Assembly: GCF_900109755.1 (NCBI RefSeq)
Contig: NZ_FOAR01000005.1
Span: 182,490-246,489 of the forward strand
Direction: 5' to 3'
DNA from: Pseudomonas agarici
Lineage (GTDB): Bacteria; Pseudomonadota; Gammaproteobacteria; Pseudomonadales; Pseudomonadaceae
DNA length: 64,000 nucleotides
Positions 19,279 through 28,711 of the stretch are shown piece after piece. How positions within the stretch are numbered: position 1 is the stretch's first letter; each line of letters starts with the position of its first letter. A model generated the notes under the pieces. That model worked only from the letters and a program-made list of their open reading frames with translations. It was not told where the DNA came from and ran no database searches. The position numbers and the translations under genes are program-made.

Positions 19279-22200
19279 TCATGAATCAAGCGTTTGCTCT
19301 GAAATCCTCGCCAGTATTTTGCGGGTCTGAGCCAGCGCCTCATTGGCCATCGCCTCTCGCCACGCCTTGAGCTGGTCGCCCATCTGCGCTTCAAGTTCGA
19401 CATCAATGAACTCATGCCAATGGCGACTGCGGCTACTCATACGCAGGGCATCCAGTGCACGGACCGCCGTTTGGTGTTGCTCATCGATGTCGTTGAACCG
19501 CGAAGGGTAATGTTCTTTCAGGTAATCGACCCAAAACTCGCAATCTGCCAGAGCCCGTGCATACGCAGGGCTGTGCTCTCGGGCCAATACTTTGGCACAA
19601 GCCACCGCCAGATCTTGCTCCGTTACTTGGGCCAACCCGGTCACTGTCATGTGCCCTGGCTGGCCCGGCAAACGCAGTCGCTCTCTCAGGCCAACGCGGT
19701 AAGCCAACCGCAGGTCCGACAGATCGCTCCGTGGCGAGTCGGAGTTCTTCAGCCGTGCCTCGACATCCGCCTGAGCCAGAGTGTCGACCTCATCCAGGCG
19801 CCACAAGCCCCGAGCCAGCTTCAGTAGATTCAGTTCGGTGTCGACTGAGGTGCTCGCGGCCATTGCACTCGCCCGATTCACCATGACTCTGACCTCCAGA
19901 TCGCTGAAGACCAGCTCGACGCCATCGGAACAAGCCTGCGGGTGAGAGGCCAGGTCAAACAGTTCTTCGCGTAGTTGAGTGTATTGACTGGCCCCATCCA
20001 TGACCTGCCAGACCCGCAGACTCAAACCCTGGCGTGCCTCGCGGTACTCGGCGGTGATAGTCAGATCCGCCAACAGTCTAAAAAAGTCTTTGCAGCCTTG
20101 CTGCCGATAAAGCAACTGCCACTGCTGTTGCTTCAAGACTTTCTGGTCGGCGGATACGGCATCCAGCCAATGATCGCACTCGTCTGACGGGGTTCCGCGC
20201 TGGGCGTGGGCCCGCTGTCGACCCTGGGTATCGATGCCGAAGGTGATGCCGGTTTCGCGCTCGTAACGTTGCAACCGTTGCATGCCTTCGGCCGAAAGCG
20301 CCGGGTTGTCATGCAGATAGGTAGCCCGGTTGGTGGAAACTAGCCCAGAGTAAACCGCCTCGGGGATCGTCGCGATCCGATTGTCGCGCAGGTCCAGGCA
20401 CTGCAGGTTGCGCAATCCCGATAGCCCGACAGGCCAACGATCCAGCTCCGCATGACGCAGCAACAGGCTCTCCAATTCGCTCATCGGGCTGACATCAGGC
20501 GGCAGGCACAACGGATTGTCCGACAGATTGAGGAGTTTCAGCCGGGTCAGGCTGGCCAGCACGGTGGATGCCTGATCGTTCAGCACAATCTGATTGCCCG
20601 GCAGGTGTAGCTGCTCCAGTTCGGGCATCTGCGCAAGCTGCTCCGGCAGACTGCTTAGATGATTAAAACCCATGGACAACCAACGCAGTTGCCTGAAACA
20701 CGACAAGAATGAAACTTCATTGCTGGCTATGGCCATGTCATTCATGAACAAAAAGCCTACATGACTGAAGTCGGCACTGATCGCCGGCAGATCCCCGACA
20801 CGCATACCTAACAGGTCGAGTTCATAGAAATAGCGCCCATCCAACGCGTTGCGGTTGGACTGTTTTCTCCAGCAGGCGAGGATCGCATCAGCCACCCGCT
20901 GCCTGCTATCGAGGCTCACGGGAGTGACCTGCGAGGTTCCACCTACGGACCTCCAGGTCTGGCGGTGTACCCATTTATCCAGCGTGGCTAACAGCGTTTC
21001 ATACTCTTCCCGCAAGCGTTCTAGTTTCACCAGGCAGGCGGATTCGGGCAAGCGTAGCGAGGTGAGAAAATGCCCCACTTCCTCCGATGAAAACCCCGGA
21101 TACAGGTCACGCACACGACCGATCAGTCGCTGGGAATACCCGAGAACCCCACTGCCGTCGCTCATCGGGTAGCCGATGCGCCATGAGGCAAGGCGAATCG
21201 GAGGCCTGAACCAACGACTGAAGGGCGATAGGCCTAGCGTCTCCTGGGCGGCATGGGGATCTCGGATAATCTGGCCGACAATCCGCTCTTTCAGCCAGGC
21301 ACCTTGCGCGGTACCGTTGAGTCCGAGGGCAATGCGGTCAGGCTCTGGCAGGATGTGAACCATGGCATCGAAAATGTTATCCGCTCTCCCCAGGAGCGCC
21401 CCTGAATGATCAAAGGCGTTGTACTGTCGAGCGACCTTGAGAATCACCCGCGGCGTGGTGATATCCAGATCCCCCACCGTTTCGGATGCTTGGCTGGTAA
21501 ACCGCTGCTCGCGCACCTCGATCCGTAGACCCTTGGCCGGCCAGCCCGGCAGGCGCTTGAGCGTATGCAGCGCGAGGCGATCCGCCAGGGCGTATTGCGG
21601 TGCTTGCAAGTACCAACTCTCGCACACCCGATTAAGCTGCAACTGCTTGAGGTACCAGCCGATTTCCTCCGAGAGCCGCAGTGGCACGCGCTCGCTCAAA
21701 AGATCGAGTTCAGCACTGTTAGCATGGCCAATCAACTCCCGGGCGACACTGGTAGGCAAGCCAGGGAACGCTTCGAGCATCCGATTGATCCTGGGATCGT
21801 TGGTCCGCTCGCTCGCCGCGTACAACTGATCGAACAGCCATTGCCTGCGCTGTGCGGCCCAACTCTTGAGGCGTTGGCTCAAGACCTGGACGCGCGCATC
21901 ATTCTCGAGCAGATCCGCGCCGAGCAGGGTACGACGCTCGGACTCGCTTAGCATGTTCAACGTCGATTTGAGCAAGTCGCCATTCGCGAGCTGCGACTCG
22001 ATAATTTGCAGCGAGGAGAACTGTTCTGAACGGCGCTGCCCATATTCCTCGATGATTTCACCCGAACCGTTGCATACCTGAACCACGCGGTTTTCCGGCC
22101 ACTCGGGCAGCGATGTCAACAGCCGTAAGCGCAGATCGCCCTGTTCCGGTGTGTGCGAGAGGGCGTCGGGCGCCTTGCCGATAAACTCGCTGATGGCCTG

Positions 22201-24126
22201 GTCGATTCTGAAGCGCTTGATCGTATCGAGCAGCAGCGCGGGCGCCGGCTGATTGTCCGCCAGGGATTTACGCAAGGCATGCTCGTGGCCGGAACACAAT
22301 TGACGGATCTGTAAGTTCAACTCGGCGCCGAGTCCGATCATGGGTTCGCCGAGGCGGCGGAACAATTGCTCCACAGGCCACTCAGCCACTCGTTCGTAAA
22401 TCGTTTGCCAGACACCCGCGCGGTTGTACCTGAGCGGCACGGCATGAAACGCTTCGCCTAGCGGATGTTCAATCCGCCATTGCAGGCGGGCGCTGTCGTA
22501 CTTCACGGCATACAGCTTGCCTTCCCGCGACAGATAGAGGTCGCCCTGAAACGGGTAAAGTCCCATTTCATTGGCCTGCAGATCCTTCGGCAAACGGATA
22601 TCACACTCGTAGGGCGCAAGGTCACTTCGCCACAATCGGCGCTGGCCTCCCGGGCCTTCAATGGGCACCAAGGCGTCGACCGAAGCCGGAGCCCGGCTCC
22701 TGAACAGTATCTTACCGCCCTTCACCACCTCAGACCCGATCACCATCATGGCAATGTCTTCCGCAACACCCAGCAGGTAGGAAATGGCCTCGTGTTTCTC
22801 TCCGATTTGCCAGGACGCAAAGCCCTCATACACTTCCACAACCATCTTCACCACCGCTGCCGCCAAGACGATCTCGCCGATCACCGGCAAGAACGACAAA
22901 GCCAGCGACAATAGGCTCAGGCCGGCGTCGCGATAGGCGTCCAGGCGCGCCTGACGCGAGCGGGCGTCGACATCAGCCGTGGGTACCACCAGGTGCCGTG
23001 CGTGCGCCTTGATCTGGCTATGGCGCTGCTGCTGAAAGCTCTCGAATAAATCACCGTCGATGGGCACTTCACTTAACGGGAGATATTGCAAGACTGGCGG
23101 TACCGGTGGCCATTTTCGACTCAGCGGAGGCAACCTGGCATTCAGGGTCCGAAAGAATCGCAGCCGGTGTTTCTCGGGGACGAAGCGAGCAAAAAATTTC
23201 TGGTAAGACGGATCCCGAAGTTTCAGGGTCAGATCATGTTCCAAGTGGACAAAGTGCCTGTAGAGCTTCAGCGGGCCGTGCGGGTCATCCGGAATATAGG
23301 CAATGCAGGGTAAGGCCCAGCCCTCCACCAATTTCGCACCGATGACCACCCACCCACTCAACTCGATATCGAACATTTTCATCCAACTGCAATGAATCGG
23401 TTCGCCACCCAGCTTCAAACCGGCCTGCCCGTTGATCAGTCCCTTCAGCAAATCATAGGTCGTGGAAGAGATCTCTCCCTTCATGTAGGCGATATCCGCA
23501 TTCACCGCCAGCGCCTGTTTGTCGTACTCGATAAAATGCTGCTTTACCGACAAGACGCCGTTAGCCGACGGGCCCGGAGGGTTGAACACACTGTCGATAT
23601 GCGCCTGATACAAGCCCCCCAAGTCCAATGTTCGACAGAGCCAGGCAAAGTCTTCTGGGTTGAGAGACCTGTCGCCGCTCGCGGAGGACCCTGGAAACTG
23701 AATAATAGCCTGGCCCGCAAGAGCACCCTCCACGGCCTCGTCGGCGTCGAAGTTCTGCAGGGCCGCCTCAAGCAGTGTCTGACTACGGGAGAAACTAAAG
23801 AGCCGGTCCTCGAAGATACTGGACAGGTAAGCCGTATCGAGCCTGACCAACCGGGCACTCTGCACGTTCTGGTTGGCACTGACCTGTCTTTCCAGTGCCT
23901 GAACCAGGCGTGGCATGCAGAATGCGTCGATCTTTTGGAGCTGCGCCATGATTTGCCGGACTTCATGCCTGGCGGCCTCCAGGGCCAGCAGGTTCTCACG
24001 AAATGACAGGCGTGTTTGCGCAGTGGCCAGATAGAGCCAATGGGGAATTTTTTCCTTGATCGTATCGAAATGAATGCCTGCTTCGGCAGGTGTTGGGATT
24101 TGCTCAATGACGCTTTTTTCTTCCAT
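19279..24126 (-). CDS. Effector-like protein with leucine-rich repeats and NEL-type E3 ubiquitin ligase domain
   Basis: A 1615-aa protein of the pseudomonad DUF6543/LRR/NEL type. The N-terminal region (about 1-390, IPHWLYLATAQTRLSFRENL) is typical of DUF6543. A hydrophobic stretch lies at about 400-438 (LSLLSLALSFLPVIGEIVLA). Leucine-rich repeats span about 1105-1275 (LRWLSMGFNHLSSLPEQL, LKLLNLSDNPLCLPP, LQCLDLRDNRIATIPEAV). The C-terminal 300 residues look like an IpaH-type Novel E3 Ligase domain; Cys1399 in HPQACSDGVEL occupies the catalytic C-x-D position. NEL proteins ubiquitinate host proteins after delivery by type III secretion. No chaperone or secretion gene is adjacent. The ATG at 24126 is preferred; the ATG at 24144 lies inside a hairpin arm. 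Confidence 0.8.
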   Translation of the reverse strand: MEEKSVIEQIPTPAEAGIHFDTIKEKIPHWLYLATAQTRLSFRENLLALEAARHEVRQIMAQLQKIDAFCMPRLVQALERQVSANQNVQSARLVRLDTAYLSSIFEDRLFSFSRSQTLLEAALQNFDADEAVEGALAGQAIIQFPGSSASGDRSLNPEDFAWLCRTLDLGGLYQAHIDSVFNPPGPSANGVLSVKQHFIEYDKQALAVNADIAYMKGEISSTTYDLLKGLINGQAGLKLGGEPIHCSWMKMFDIELSGWVVIGAKLVEGWALPCIAYIPDDPHGPLKLYRHFVHLEHDLTLKLRDPSYQKFFARFVPEKHRLRFFRTLNARLPPLSRKWPPVPPVLQYLPLSEVPIDGDLFESFQQQRHSQIKAHARHLVVPTADVDARSRQARLDAYRDAGLSLLSLALSFLPVIGEIVLAAAVVKMVVEVYEGFASWQIGEKHEAISYLLGVAEDIAMMVIGSEVVKGGKILFRSRAPASVDALVPIEGPGGQRRLWRSDLAPYECDIRLPKDLQANEMGLYPFQGDLYLSREGKLYAVKYDSARLQWRIEHPLGEAFHAVPLRYNRAGVWQTIYERVAEWPVEQLFRRLGEPMIGLGAELNLQIRQLCSGHEHALRKSLADNQPAPALLLDTIKRFRIDQAISEFIGKAPDALSHTPEQGDLRLRLLTSLPEWPENRVVQVCNGSGEIIEEYGQRRSEQFSSLQIIESQLANGDLLKSTLNMLSESERRTLLGADLLENDARVQVLSQRLKSWAAQRRQWLFDQLYAASERTNDPRINRMLEAFPGLPTSVARELIGHANSAELDLLSERVPLRLSEEIGWYLKQLQLNRVCESWYLQAPQYALADRLALHTLKRLPGWPAKGLRIEVREQRFTSQASETVGDLDITTPRVILKVARQYNAFDHSGALLGRADNIFDAMVHILPEPDRIALGLNGTAQGAWLKERIVGQIIRDPHAAQETLGLSPFSRWFRPPIRLASWRIGYPMSDGSGVLGYSQRLIGRVRDLYPGFSSEEVGHFLTSLRLPESACLVKLERLREEYETLLATLDKWVHRQTWRSVGGTSQVTPVSLDSRQRVADAILACWRKQSNRNALDGRYFYELDLLGMRVGDLPAISADFSHVGFLFMNDMAIASNEVSFLSCFRQLRWLSMGFNHLSSLPEQLAQMPELEQLHLPGNQIVLNDQASTVLASLTRLKLLNLSDNPLCLPPDVSPMSELESLLLRHAELDRWPVGLSGLRNLQCLDLRDNRIATIPEAVYSGLVSTNRATYLHDNPALSAEGMQRLQRYERETGITFGIDTQGRQRAHAQRGTPSDECDHWLDAVSADQKVLKQQQWQLLYRQQGCKDFFRLLADLTITAEYREARQGLSLRVWQVMDGASQYTQLREELFDLASHPQACSDGVELVFSDLEVRVMVNRASAMAASTSVDTELNLLKLARGLWRLDEVDTLAQADVEARLKNSDSPRSDLSDLRLAYRVGLRERLRLPGQPGHMTVTGLAQVTEQDLAVACAKVLAREHSPAYARALADCEFWVDYLKEHYPSRFNDIDEQHQTAVRALDALRMSSRSRHWHEFIDVELEAQMGDQLKAWREAMANEALAQTRKILARISEQTLDS

Positions 24127-24136
24127 ATCAATCAAC

Positions 24137-24160
24137 CTGGACATCCTTAGGGATGTCCAG
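24137..24160. repeat. Perfect 10-bp inverted repeat at the effector gene start
   Basis: CTGGACATCC (24137-24146), loop TTAG, GGATGTCCAG (24151-24160). On the minus strand it lies 11 bases before the chosen effector ATG and swallows the alternative ATG at 24144. It could be an operator, a 5' mRNA hairpin controlling translation, or a remnant terminator of sohB. Confidence 0.6.
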
Positions 24161-24253
24161 TGTATGAATCGCCTGATGGGAAGGAGCAGTACTTATCGCT
24201 GGCGGGTGGCCTCCAGCGGTGAAGACCGACAGCGGTCAACGAGCTGGGGGGGC

Positions 24254-25288
24254 TTACCAGAAACGCTGCTGGATCATGCGGTTCCAGCCGTTGAGTAGCA
24301 TGCGCTCGATCGAACCGCTGGCGGCCAGGCCGATGCGCTCCTGCAGGCTCTTGCGTTCGGCATAATGCAGGTGAAACAGCTCGGCGGACTTGGCGCGCTC
24401 GGCCAGGTATTCGTCGCTGGTCCGGAGTTCGTCGACCAGTTGCTTGTCCAGCGCGGCCATACCCAGCCAGACCTCGCCGGTGGCCACGTCGTCGATGGCC
24501 AGTTGCGGGCGGTAACGGGAGACGAAGTTCTTGAACAACTGGTGAGTGATGTCCAGGTCTTCCTGGAACTTCTCACGCCCCTTGTCGGTGTTCTCGCCAA
24601 AAACTGTCAACGTGCGCTTGTATTCGCCGGCGGTCAGCACCTCGAAGTCGATATCGTGCTTCTTCAGTAGCTTGTTGACGTTGGGCAACTGCGCCACCAC
24701 GCCGATGGAGCCTAGCACGGCGAACGGCGCACTTATGATCTTCTCGCCGATGCAGGCCATCATGTAGCCGCCGCTGGCTGCAACTTTGTCGATACAGATG
24801 GTCAAGGGCACCCCGGCCTGGCGGATGCGCACCAGTTGCGAGGAAGCCAGGCCATAGCTGTGGACCATACCGCCGCCGCTTTCCAAGCGCAGCACCACTT
24901 CGTCCTTGGGGGTGGCCAGGGTCAGCAGCGCGGTGATTTCGTGACGCAGGCTTTCGGTCGCCGACGCCTTGATATCACCGTCGAAGTCCAGCACGAACAC
25001 CCGTGGTTTGTCCTGCGGCTGCTTCTGCTTCTTCTTATCGTCCTTGCCCTGCTGCTTGCCCCGCTCCTTACGTAGCACCTTGAGCTGCCCCTTGTCCAGC
25101 AAGCTCTGCTCCAGGCGCTCGCGCAGGCCTTTGTAGAAATCGTTAAGCTTGCTGACCTGCAATTGGCCGGCGGACTTGCGTCGCCCTTTGCCACGCAACG
25201 AGGCCGCGACGACCAGCACCACGACGATGGCAATGACCAGGGTGACGGTTTTAGCCAGAAAACTTGCGTACTCGGCAAGAAAATCCAC
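24254..25288 (-). CDS. sohB: Inner-membrane peptidase SohB (S49 family)
   Basis: A 344-aa serine peptidase of family S49 (signal peptide peptidase A/SohB). An N-terminal TM anchor (about 10-30) is followed by a lysine/glutamine-rich linker. The catalytic Ser is in DKVAASGGYMMAC and the Lys in TAGEYKRTLTVFGEN. SohB is thought to degrade membrane-associated peptides in the periplasm. Length and motifs match the family. It is encoded separately, upstream of the effector gene. Confidence 0.95.
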   Translation of the reverse strand: MDFLAEYASFLAKTVTLVIAIVVVLVVAASLRGKGRRKSAGQLQVSKLNDFYKGLRERLEQSLLDKGQLKVLRKERGKQQGKDDKKKQKQPQDKPRVFVLDFDGDIKASATESLRHEITALLTLATPKDEVVLRLESGGGMVHSYGLASSQLVRIRQAGVPLTICIDKVAASGGYMMACIGEKIISAPFAVLGSIGVVAQLPNVNKLLKKHDIDFEVLTAGEYKRTLTVFGENTDKGREKFQEDLDITHQLFKNFVSRYRPQLAIDDVATGEVWLGMAALDKQLVDELRTSDEYLAERAKSAELFHLHYAERKSLQERIGLAASGSIERMLLNGWNRMIQQRFW

Positions 25289-25751
25289 AGTGACTCCTTA
25301 AAAACGAGGCTACCCCCGGCTTTGGGGGCGTGACACCTCAAGCATACCGTCGGGACAGCCCTGCGGCCAGCCGCCGTTGCGCCAGAAAACAAGTCCCTGA
25401 CAAACATTTCAAACGAGCGTATGTTTTTTTATTGACAGGTTTCTGTCATCCCCATAACCTCGCCAGAACTTCAACGTACCGGGGCGACGCGGACGTGGGC
25501 AGTATCTACTTGATTCGATATGGCTAGGCCTTCTTCAAGGTGTCTGTACGGCAGGCATTCGAATTGGACTGCTAATTCGTCAATACCTCACTCCTCCACT
25601 CCAGTTCCCTGGGCGCGAAGTGACCTTGGTGTCCGGCAACAATCAGACACACTTGCAACTGCTGAAGACACCCGACCTCCTCACCTGCCATTGAGAACCG
25701 GCTGACCGTGACCCTTGGAGTCGCTGTAATCACCCATAAAAGGATCAAATC
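25289..25751. other. Intergenic region sohB / SCP2 with a possible promoter
   Basis: 463 bases without a convincing gene. A plus-strand -35 TTGACA (25432-25437) is followed after 17 bases by TAACCT (25455-25460), a plausible promoter for the SCP2 gene with a long leader. AAACAT (25403-25408) and ATGTTT (25421-25426) form an inverted repeat just upstream, in a place suitable for a regulator. Nothing else is recognisable. Confidence 0.4.
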
Positions 25752-26099
25752 ATGACTGCTGTAGCCGATGCCGTACAAGCAATGCACGCCAAATTCAACC
25801 CAGCCGCCGCTGCCGGACTGGATCTGGTGTTCGGTTTCCGTATCGACGACACCAAGCACTTCTCGCTGGTGGTCAAGGACAGCACTTGCGAACTGCAGGA
25901 AGGCGAAAATCCGGACGCGCAAGTAACCTTGGTGATGGACAGCGAGACGCTGAAAGGCATCGTCAGTGGCGAAACCGACGGCATGCAGGCTTTCATGGTC
26001 GGCAAGCTGCGCGCTGAGGGCGACATGATGCTGGCCATGAAACTGAGCGAGCTGTTCCCGTCCCAAGACCTGTTGGAAACCGCTGGTCAGCTTCCATAG
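25752..26099 (+). CDS. SCP2 sterol-binding domain protein
   Basis: A 115-aa protein consisting of one SCP2 domain. It has the GLDLVFGFRIDD strand pair, ADAQVTLVMDSETL-like region (PDAQVTLVMDSETLKGIVSG) and the LRAEGDMMLAMKLSELFP helix that lines the lipid tunnel. SCP2 domains bind fatty acyl or sterol-like ligands. It is preceded by AAAGGA and followed directly by a perfect palindromic terminator, so it is probably monocistronic. The ligand is unknown. The APH-family and SDR genes 8 kb away are types that often accompany SCP2 genes. Confidence 0.88.
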   Translation: MTAVADAVQAMHAKFNPAAAAGLDLVFGFRIDDTKHFSLVVKDSTCELQEGENPDAQVTLVMDSETLKGIVSGETDGMQAFMVGKLRAEGDMMLAMKLSELFPSQDLLETAGQLP

Positions 26100-26107
26100 A
26101 GGTTGCC

Positions 26108-26133
26108 AAAAGCCAGGGATATCCCTGGCTTTT
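26108..26133. terminator. Perfect palindromic bidirectional terminator
   Basis: AAAAGCCAGGGAT (26108-26120) is followed at once by its exact complement ATCCCTGGCTTTT (26121-26133). It ends SCP2 (plus) and the peptide transporter operon (minus). Confidence 0.88.
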
Positions 26134-26165
26134 GTGTTTTACCCGCCTGGCGACTCAGTCGCTGA

Positions 26166-27701
26166 TCAGTTGCTGGCTACCTTGTCATCTTTCTTCACGG
26201 TCTCTTCCAGCGAGAAACGACCCAGTGGATTCTGTTGGAAGTTCTCGATGTTGTTGCGCGAGATGTTGATGTACGGGCTGTAATACAAATCGATCCAGTT
26301 GACATCGGCTTTGGCCATCTTCTGCAGGTCGATGTACATCTGCTTGCGCTTGACCGGGTCGCTTTCGATGCGGGCCGCCGCCACCAGTTCCTTGACCTTC
26401 TCGTTCCGATAGCCCGTCATATAGTTGTTGTTGGTGTCGTGACCAAGGACGAAGGTGGTTTTCTGGTCGGCATCGAGAATATCGTTGGTCCAGTACATCA
26501 CCGACAAGTCATAGGCCCCGTCGATCAGCATCTGCCAGCTCTGCGTCGGATCGACTTTCTGCAGGTTGGCTGTGATGCCGACCTTGGCCAGTTGCTGCTG
26601 GACCATCACCGCGATCTGCTCGTCCGCTTCGTTACCGGCATTGACCACATAGTTGAGCTTCAGGTTCGACACACCGGCTTCGCTGAGCAGCTTCTTGGCT
26701 TTCTCCGGATCGTAACGGCGTTGCAGATTGTCCGCGTAGTGGTACTGACCGCCCTTGGGAATATAGGAATAGGCCACGACTCCCTTGCCGAAGGTCACGG
26801 TGTCCACCAGCGATTTCTTATCGATCGCATAGTCCAGAGCCTCACGCACCTGCGGTTTGGCCAATTCGCCATGGGCATGGTTGATCAGCAGGTGGTCCTC
26901 GCGAGTCGAAGGGTCGAGATGGACCACCAGATTCTGGTCTTTTTGCAAGGCATCCACTCGCGAGAATGGCACGAAGATCGCCGAGTCCAACTCCCCCGCC
27001 TGGACCTTCAGCATGCGGGTATTGTCATCCGGGATGGAGATCCATTCCACGCCATCGAGGCTGACGCTGGCGGCCTGCCAGAAGTCCGGGTTCTTCTCCA
27101 GGACCACGCGATCGCCGCGAATCCATTCCTTGACGGTAAAGGCACCGGAGACCACCGGTGTCTCGGCGTAGGCATCCTCGCCCATCTTCTCGATGGCCTT
27201 TTGCGACAGCACCGAAGCGGTCGGTGAAGCCAGTTGCGAGACGAATGGCACCGAAGGAGTCTTGAGGGTGACTACCAAGGTTTGCGGGTCCTTGGCCTCG
27301 GCTTTGTCGATGAGTTTGTAGGAATCGCTCCACAGCGACGCCTTGTTATCACGGATGCGTAACAGGCTGAACGCTGCATCGCTGGCGGTGATCGCCGAGC
27401 CATCGGAGAACTTCGCCGGGCGCAGCTTGAAGGTGTAGGTCAAGCCATCGGGCGAGGTCGTCCAGCTTTGCGCCAGTCCGGGCTCCAGTTGGGTGCCGGC
27501 CTTGTCGACGCGCACCAGGGTGTCGTAGACGTTGGCGAACACCCAGGTATCGCGGTTCTGCGCACTCTTGATCGGGTCGAAGGTGGTGCTGTCTTCCCGG
27601 CAACCAATGGTCAGCACGCCTGCGGCTTGCGTCACACTTGCCGCCAACGAGCAGACCGCCAGGGCGGCGGCGCTCAACAATTTCAAATGCCTGGATCTCA
27701 T
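26166..27701 (-). CDS. Peptide-type ABC transporter substrate-binding protein (DppA/OppA family)
   Basis: A 511-aa periplasmic binding protein of the SBP_bac_5 family. The signal peptide is about residues 1-26 (LLSAAALAVCSLAASVTQAA). Family marks include VFANVYDTLVRV, LAQSWTTSPDGLTYTFKLRP and KPQVREALDYAIDKKSLV. It is the last gene of a six-gene operon, overlapping the ATPase gene by four bases. In the PipR system of Pseudomonas sp. GM79 an equivalent peptide-type transporter is needed to respond to a plant ethanolamine derivative (family knowledge), so this protein may capture the signal. Substrate here is inferred. Confidence 0.9.
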   Translation of the reverse strand: MRSRHLKLLSAAALAVCSLAASVTQAAGVLTIGCREDSTTFDPIKSAQNRDTWVFANVYDTLVRVDKAGTQLEPGLAQSWTTSPDGLTYTFKLRPAKFSDGSAITASDAAFSLLRIRDNKASLWSDSYKLIDKAEAKDPQTLVVTLKTPSVPFVSQLASPTASVLSQKAIEKMGEDAYAETPVVSGAFTVKEWIRGDRVVLEKNPDFWQAASVSLDGVEWISIPDDNTRMLKVQAGELDSAIFVPFSRVDALQKDQNLVVHLDPSTREDHLLINHAHGELAKPQVREALDYAIDKKSLVDTVTFGKGVVAYSYIPKGGQYHYADNLQRRYDPEKAKKLLSEAGVSNLKLNYVVNAGNEADEQIAVMVQQQLAKVGITANLQKVDPTQSWQMLIDGAYDLSVMYWTNDILDADQKTTFVLGHDTNNNYMTGYRNEKVKELVAAARIESDPVKRKQMYIDLQKMAKADVNWIDLYYSPYINISRNNIENFQQNPLGRFSLEETVKKDDKVASN

Positions 27702-28711
27702 GCGTATAACTCCCTGTTAGTCGATGGTAGGTTGAGTGTTTGCAACAGCGGTTCCTCGAGCACACAGCTATAGCGTTGATGCGCGAGGTAATGGGTCGGC
27801 GGTGGCGCTTCGGCGCAACCTGGCCGGGCGAGACGACAGCGCGGGTGAAAGGCGCAGCCGCTCGGAACGTTCAACGGACTCGGTGGCTCGCCGGGCAAGG
27901 GTTCGGTGGGCAGTTGACGATCCGGATCGATATTGGGGATCGAATTGATCAACGCCGCCGTATAGGGGTGGCGTGGCGCAGTGAAGACCGCCTCGACGCT
28001 GCCTTCCTCGACGATCTGCCCCAGGTACATCACCGCGACCCGGTCGCATAGGCGCCGGACGATGGCCAAGTCATGGGCGATGAACAGGATCGACAGGTTC
28101 AGGCGCTGCCGCAGCTCCAGCAACAGATTGATGATCTGACCTTGGATCGATACATCGAGCGCCGCCACGCACTCGTCGGCAACGATCAATCGTGGCTCCA
28201 CCGCCAGGGCTCGGGCAATGCCCACTCGCTGGCATTGCCCACCACTGAGACTGCCCGGCTTGCGCCCGGCCAGTTCCGGCCTTAGTCCGACCAGGGTCAG
28301 CAGTTCCTCGACCCGTGCCGGAATCTTCTCAACGCTCACCTTGCGTTGCACCCGCAGCACCTCGGCAATGGTTTCGCCGATGCTCAGGCGTGGATTGAGC
28401 GCGGCATAGGGATCCTGGAAGATCATCGCGGTTTCGCGGCGCAGGCGCTCCAACTCAACCCCATGGCCCTGGGCGACATCCACCCCGTCAAACAACACCT
28501 GGCCGGCGGCGATATCGTTGAGTCGCAAGATGGCGCGGCCAAAGCTGCTTTTACCGCTGCCCGATTCGCCGACCAATCCCAGGGTTTGCCCCGCGCCCAG
28601 AGTCAGGGAAACCTCGTTGACTGCCCTCACCCACTGGCGGCTCATCCCCAGCAAACCGCCGCCTTGGGCGGCAAAGCGCACGTGCAAATCCTTGACTTCA
28701 AGCAGGTTCAT
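27698..28711 (-). CDS. Peptide ABC transporter ATP-binding protein (DppF/OppF type)
   Basis: A 337-aa ABC ATPase with Walker [19 protein letters not shown], signature SLSGGQCQRVGIARAL, Walker B RLIVADECVAALD and a switch His in SILFIAHDLAIV. The oligopeptide C-terminal extension with Cys residues (FHPRCRLARPGC) is typical of OppF/DppF. Second ATPase of the importer. The Walker B ends DEC rather than DEP, a change common in OppF-like proteins. ATGA overlaps bind it to its neighbours. Confidence 0.92.
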   Translation of the reverse strand: MNLLEVKDLHVRFAAQGGGLLGMSRQWVRAVNEVSLTLGAGQTLGLVGESGSGKSSFGRAILRLNDIAAGQVLFDGVDVAQGHGVELERLRRETAMIFQDPYAALNPRLSIGETIAEVLRVQRKVSVEKIPARVEELLTLVGLRPELAGRKPGSLSGGQCQRVGIARALAVEPRLIVADECVAALDVSIQGQIINLLLELRQRLNLSILFIAHDLAIVRRLCDRVAVMYLGQIVEEGSVEAVFTAPRHPYTAALINSIPNIDPDRQLPTEPLPGEPPSPLNVPSGCAFHPRCRLARPGCAEAPPPTHYLAHQRYSCVLEEPLLQTLNLPSTNRELYA

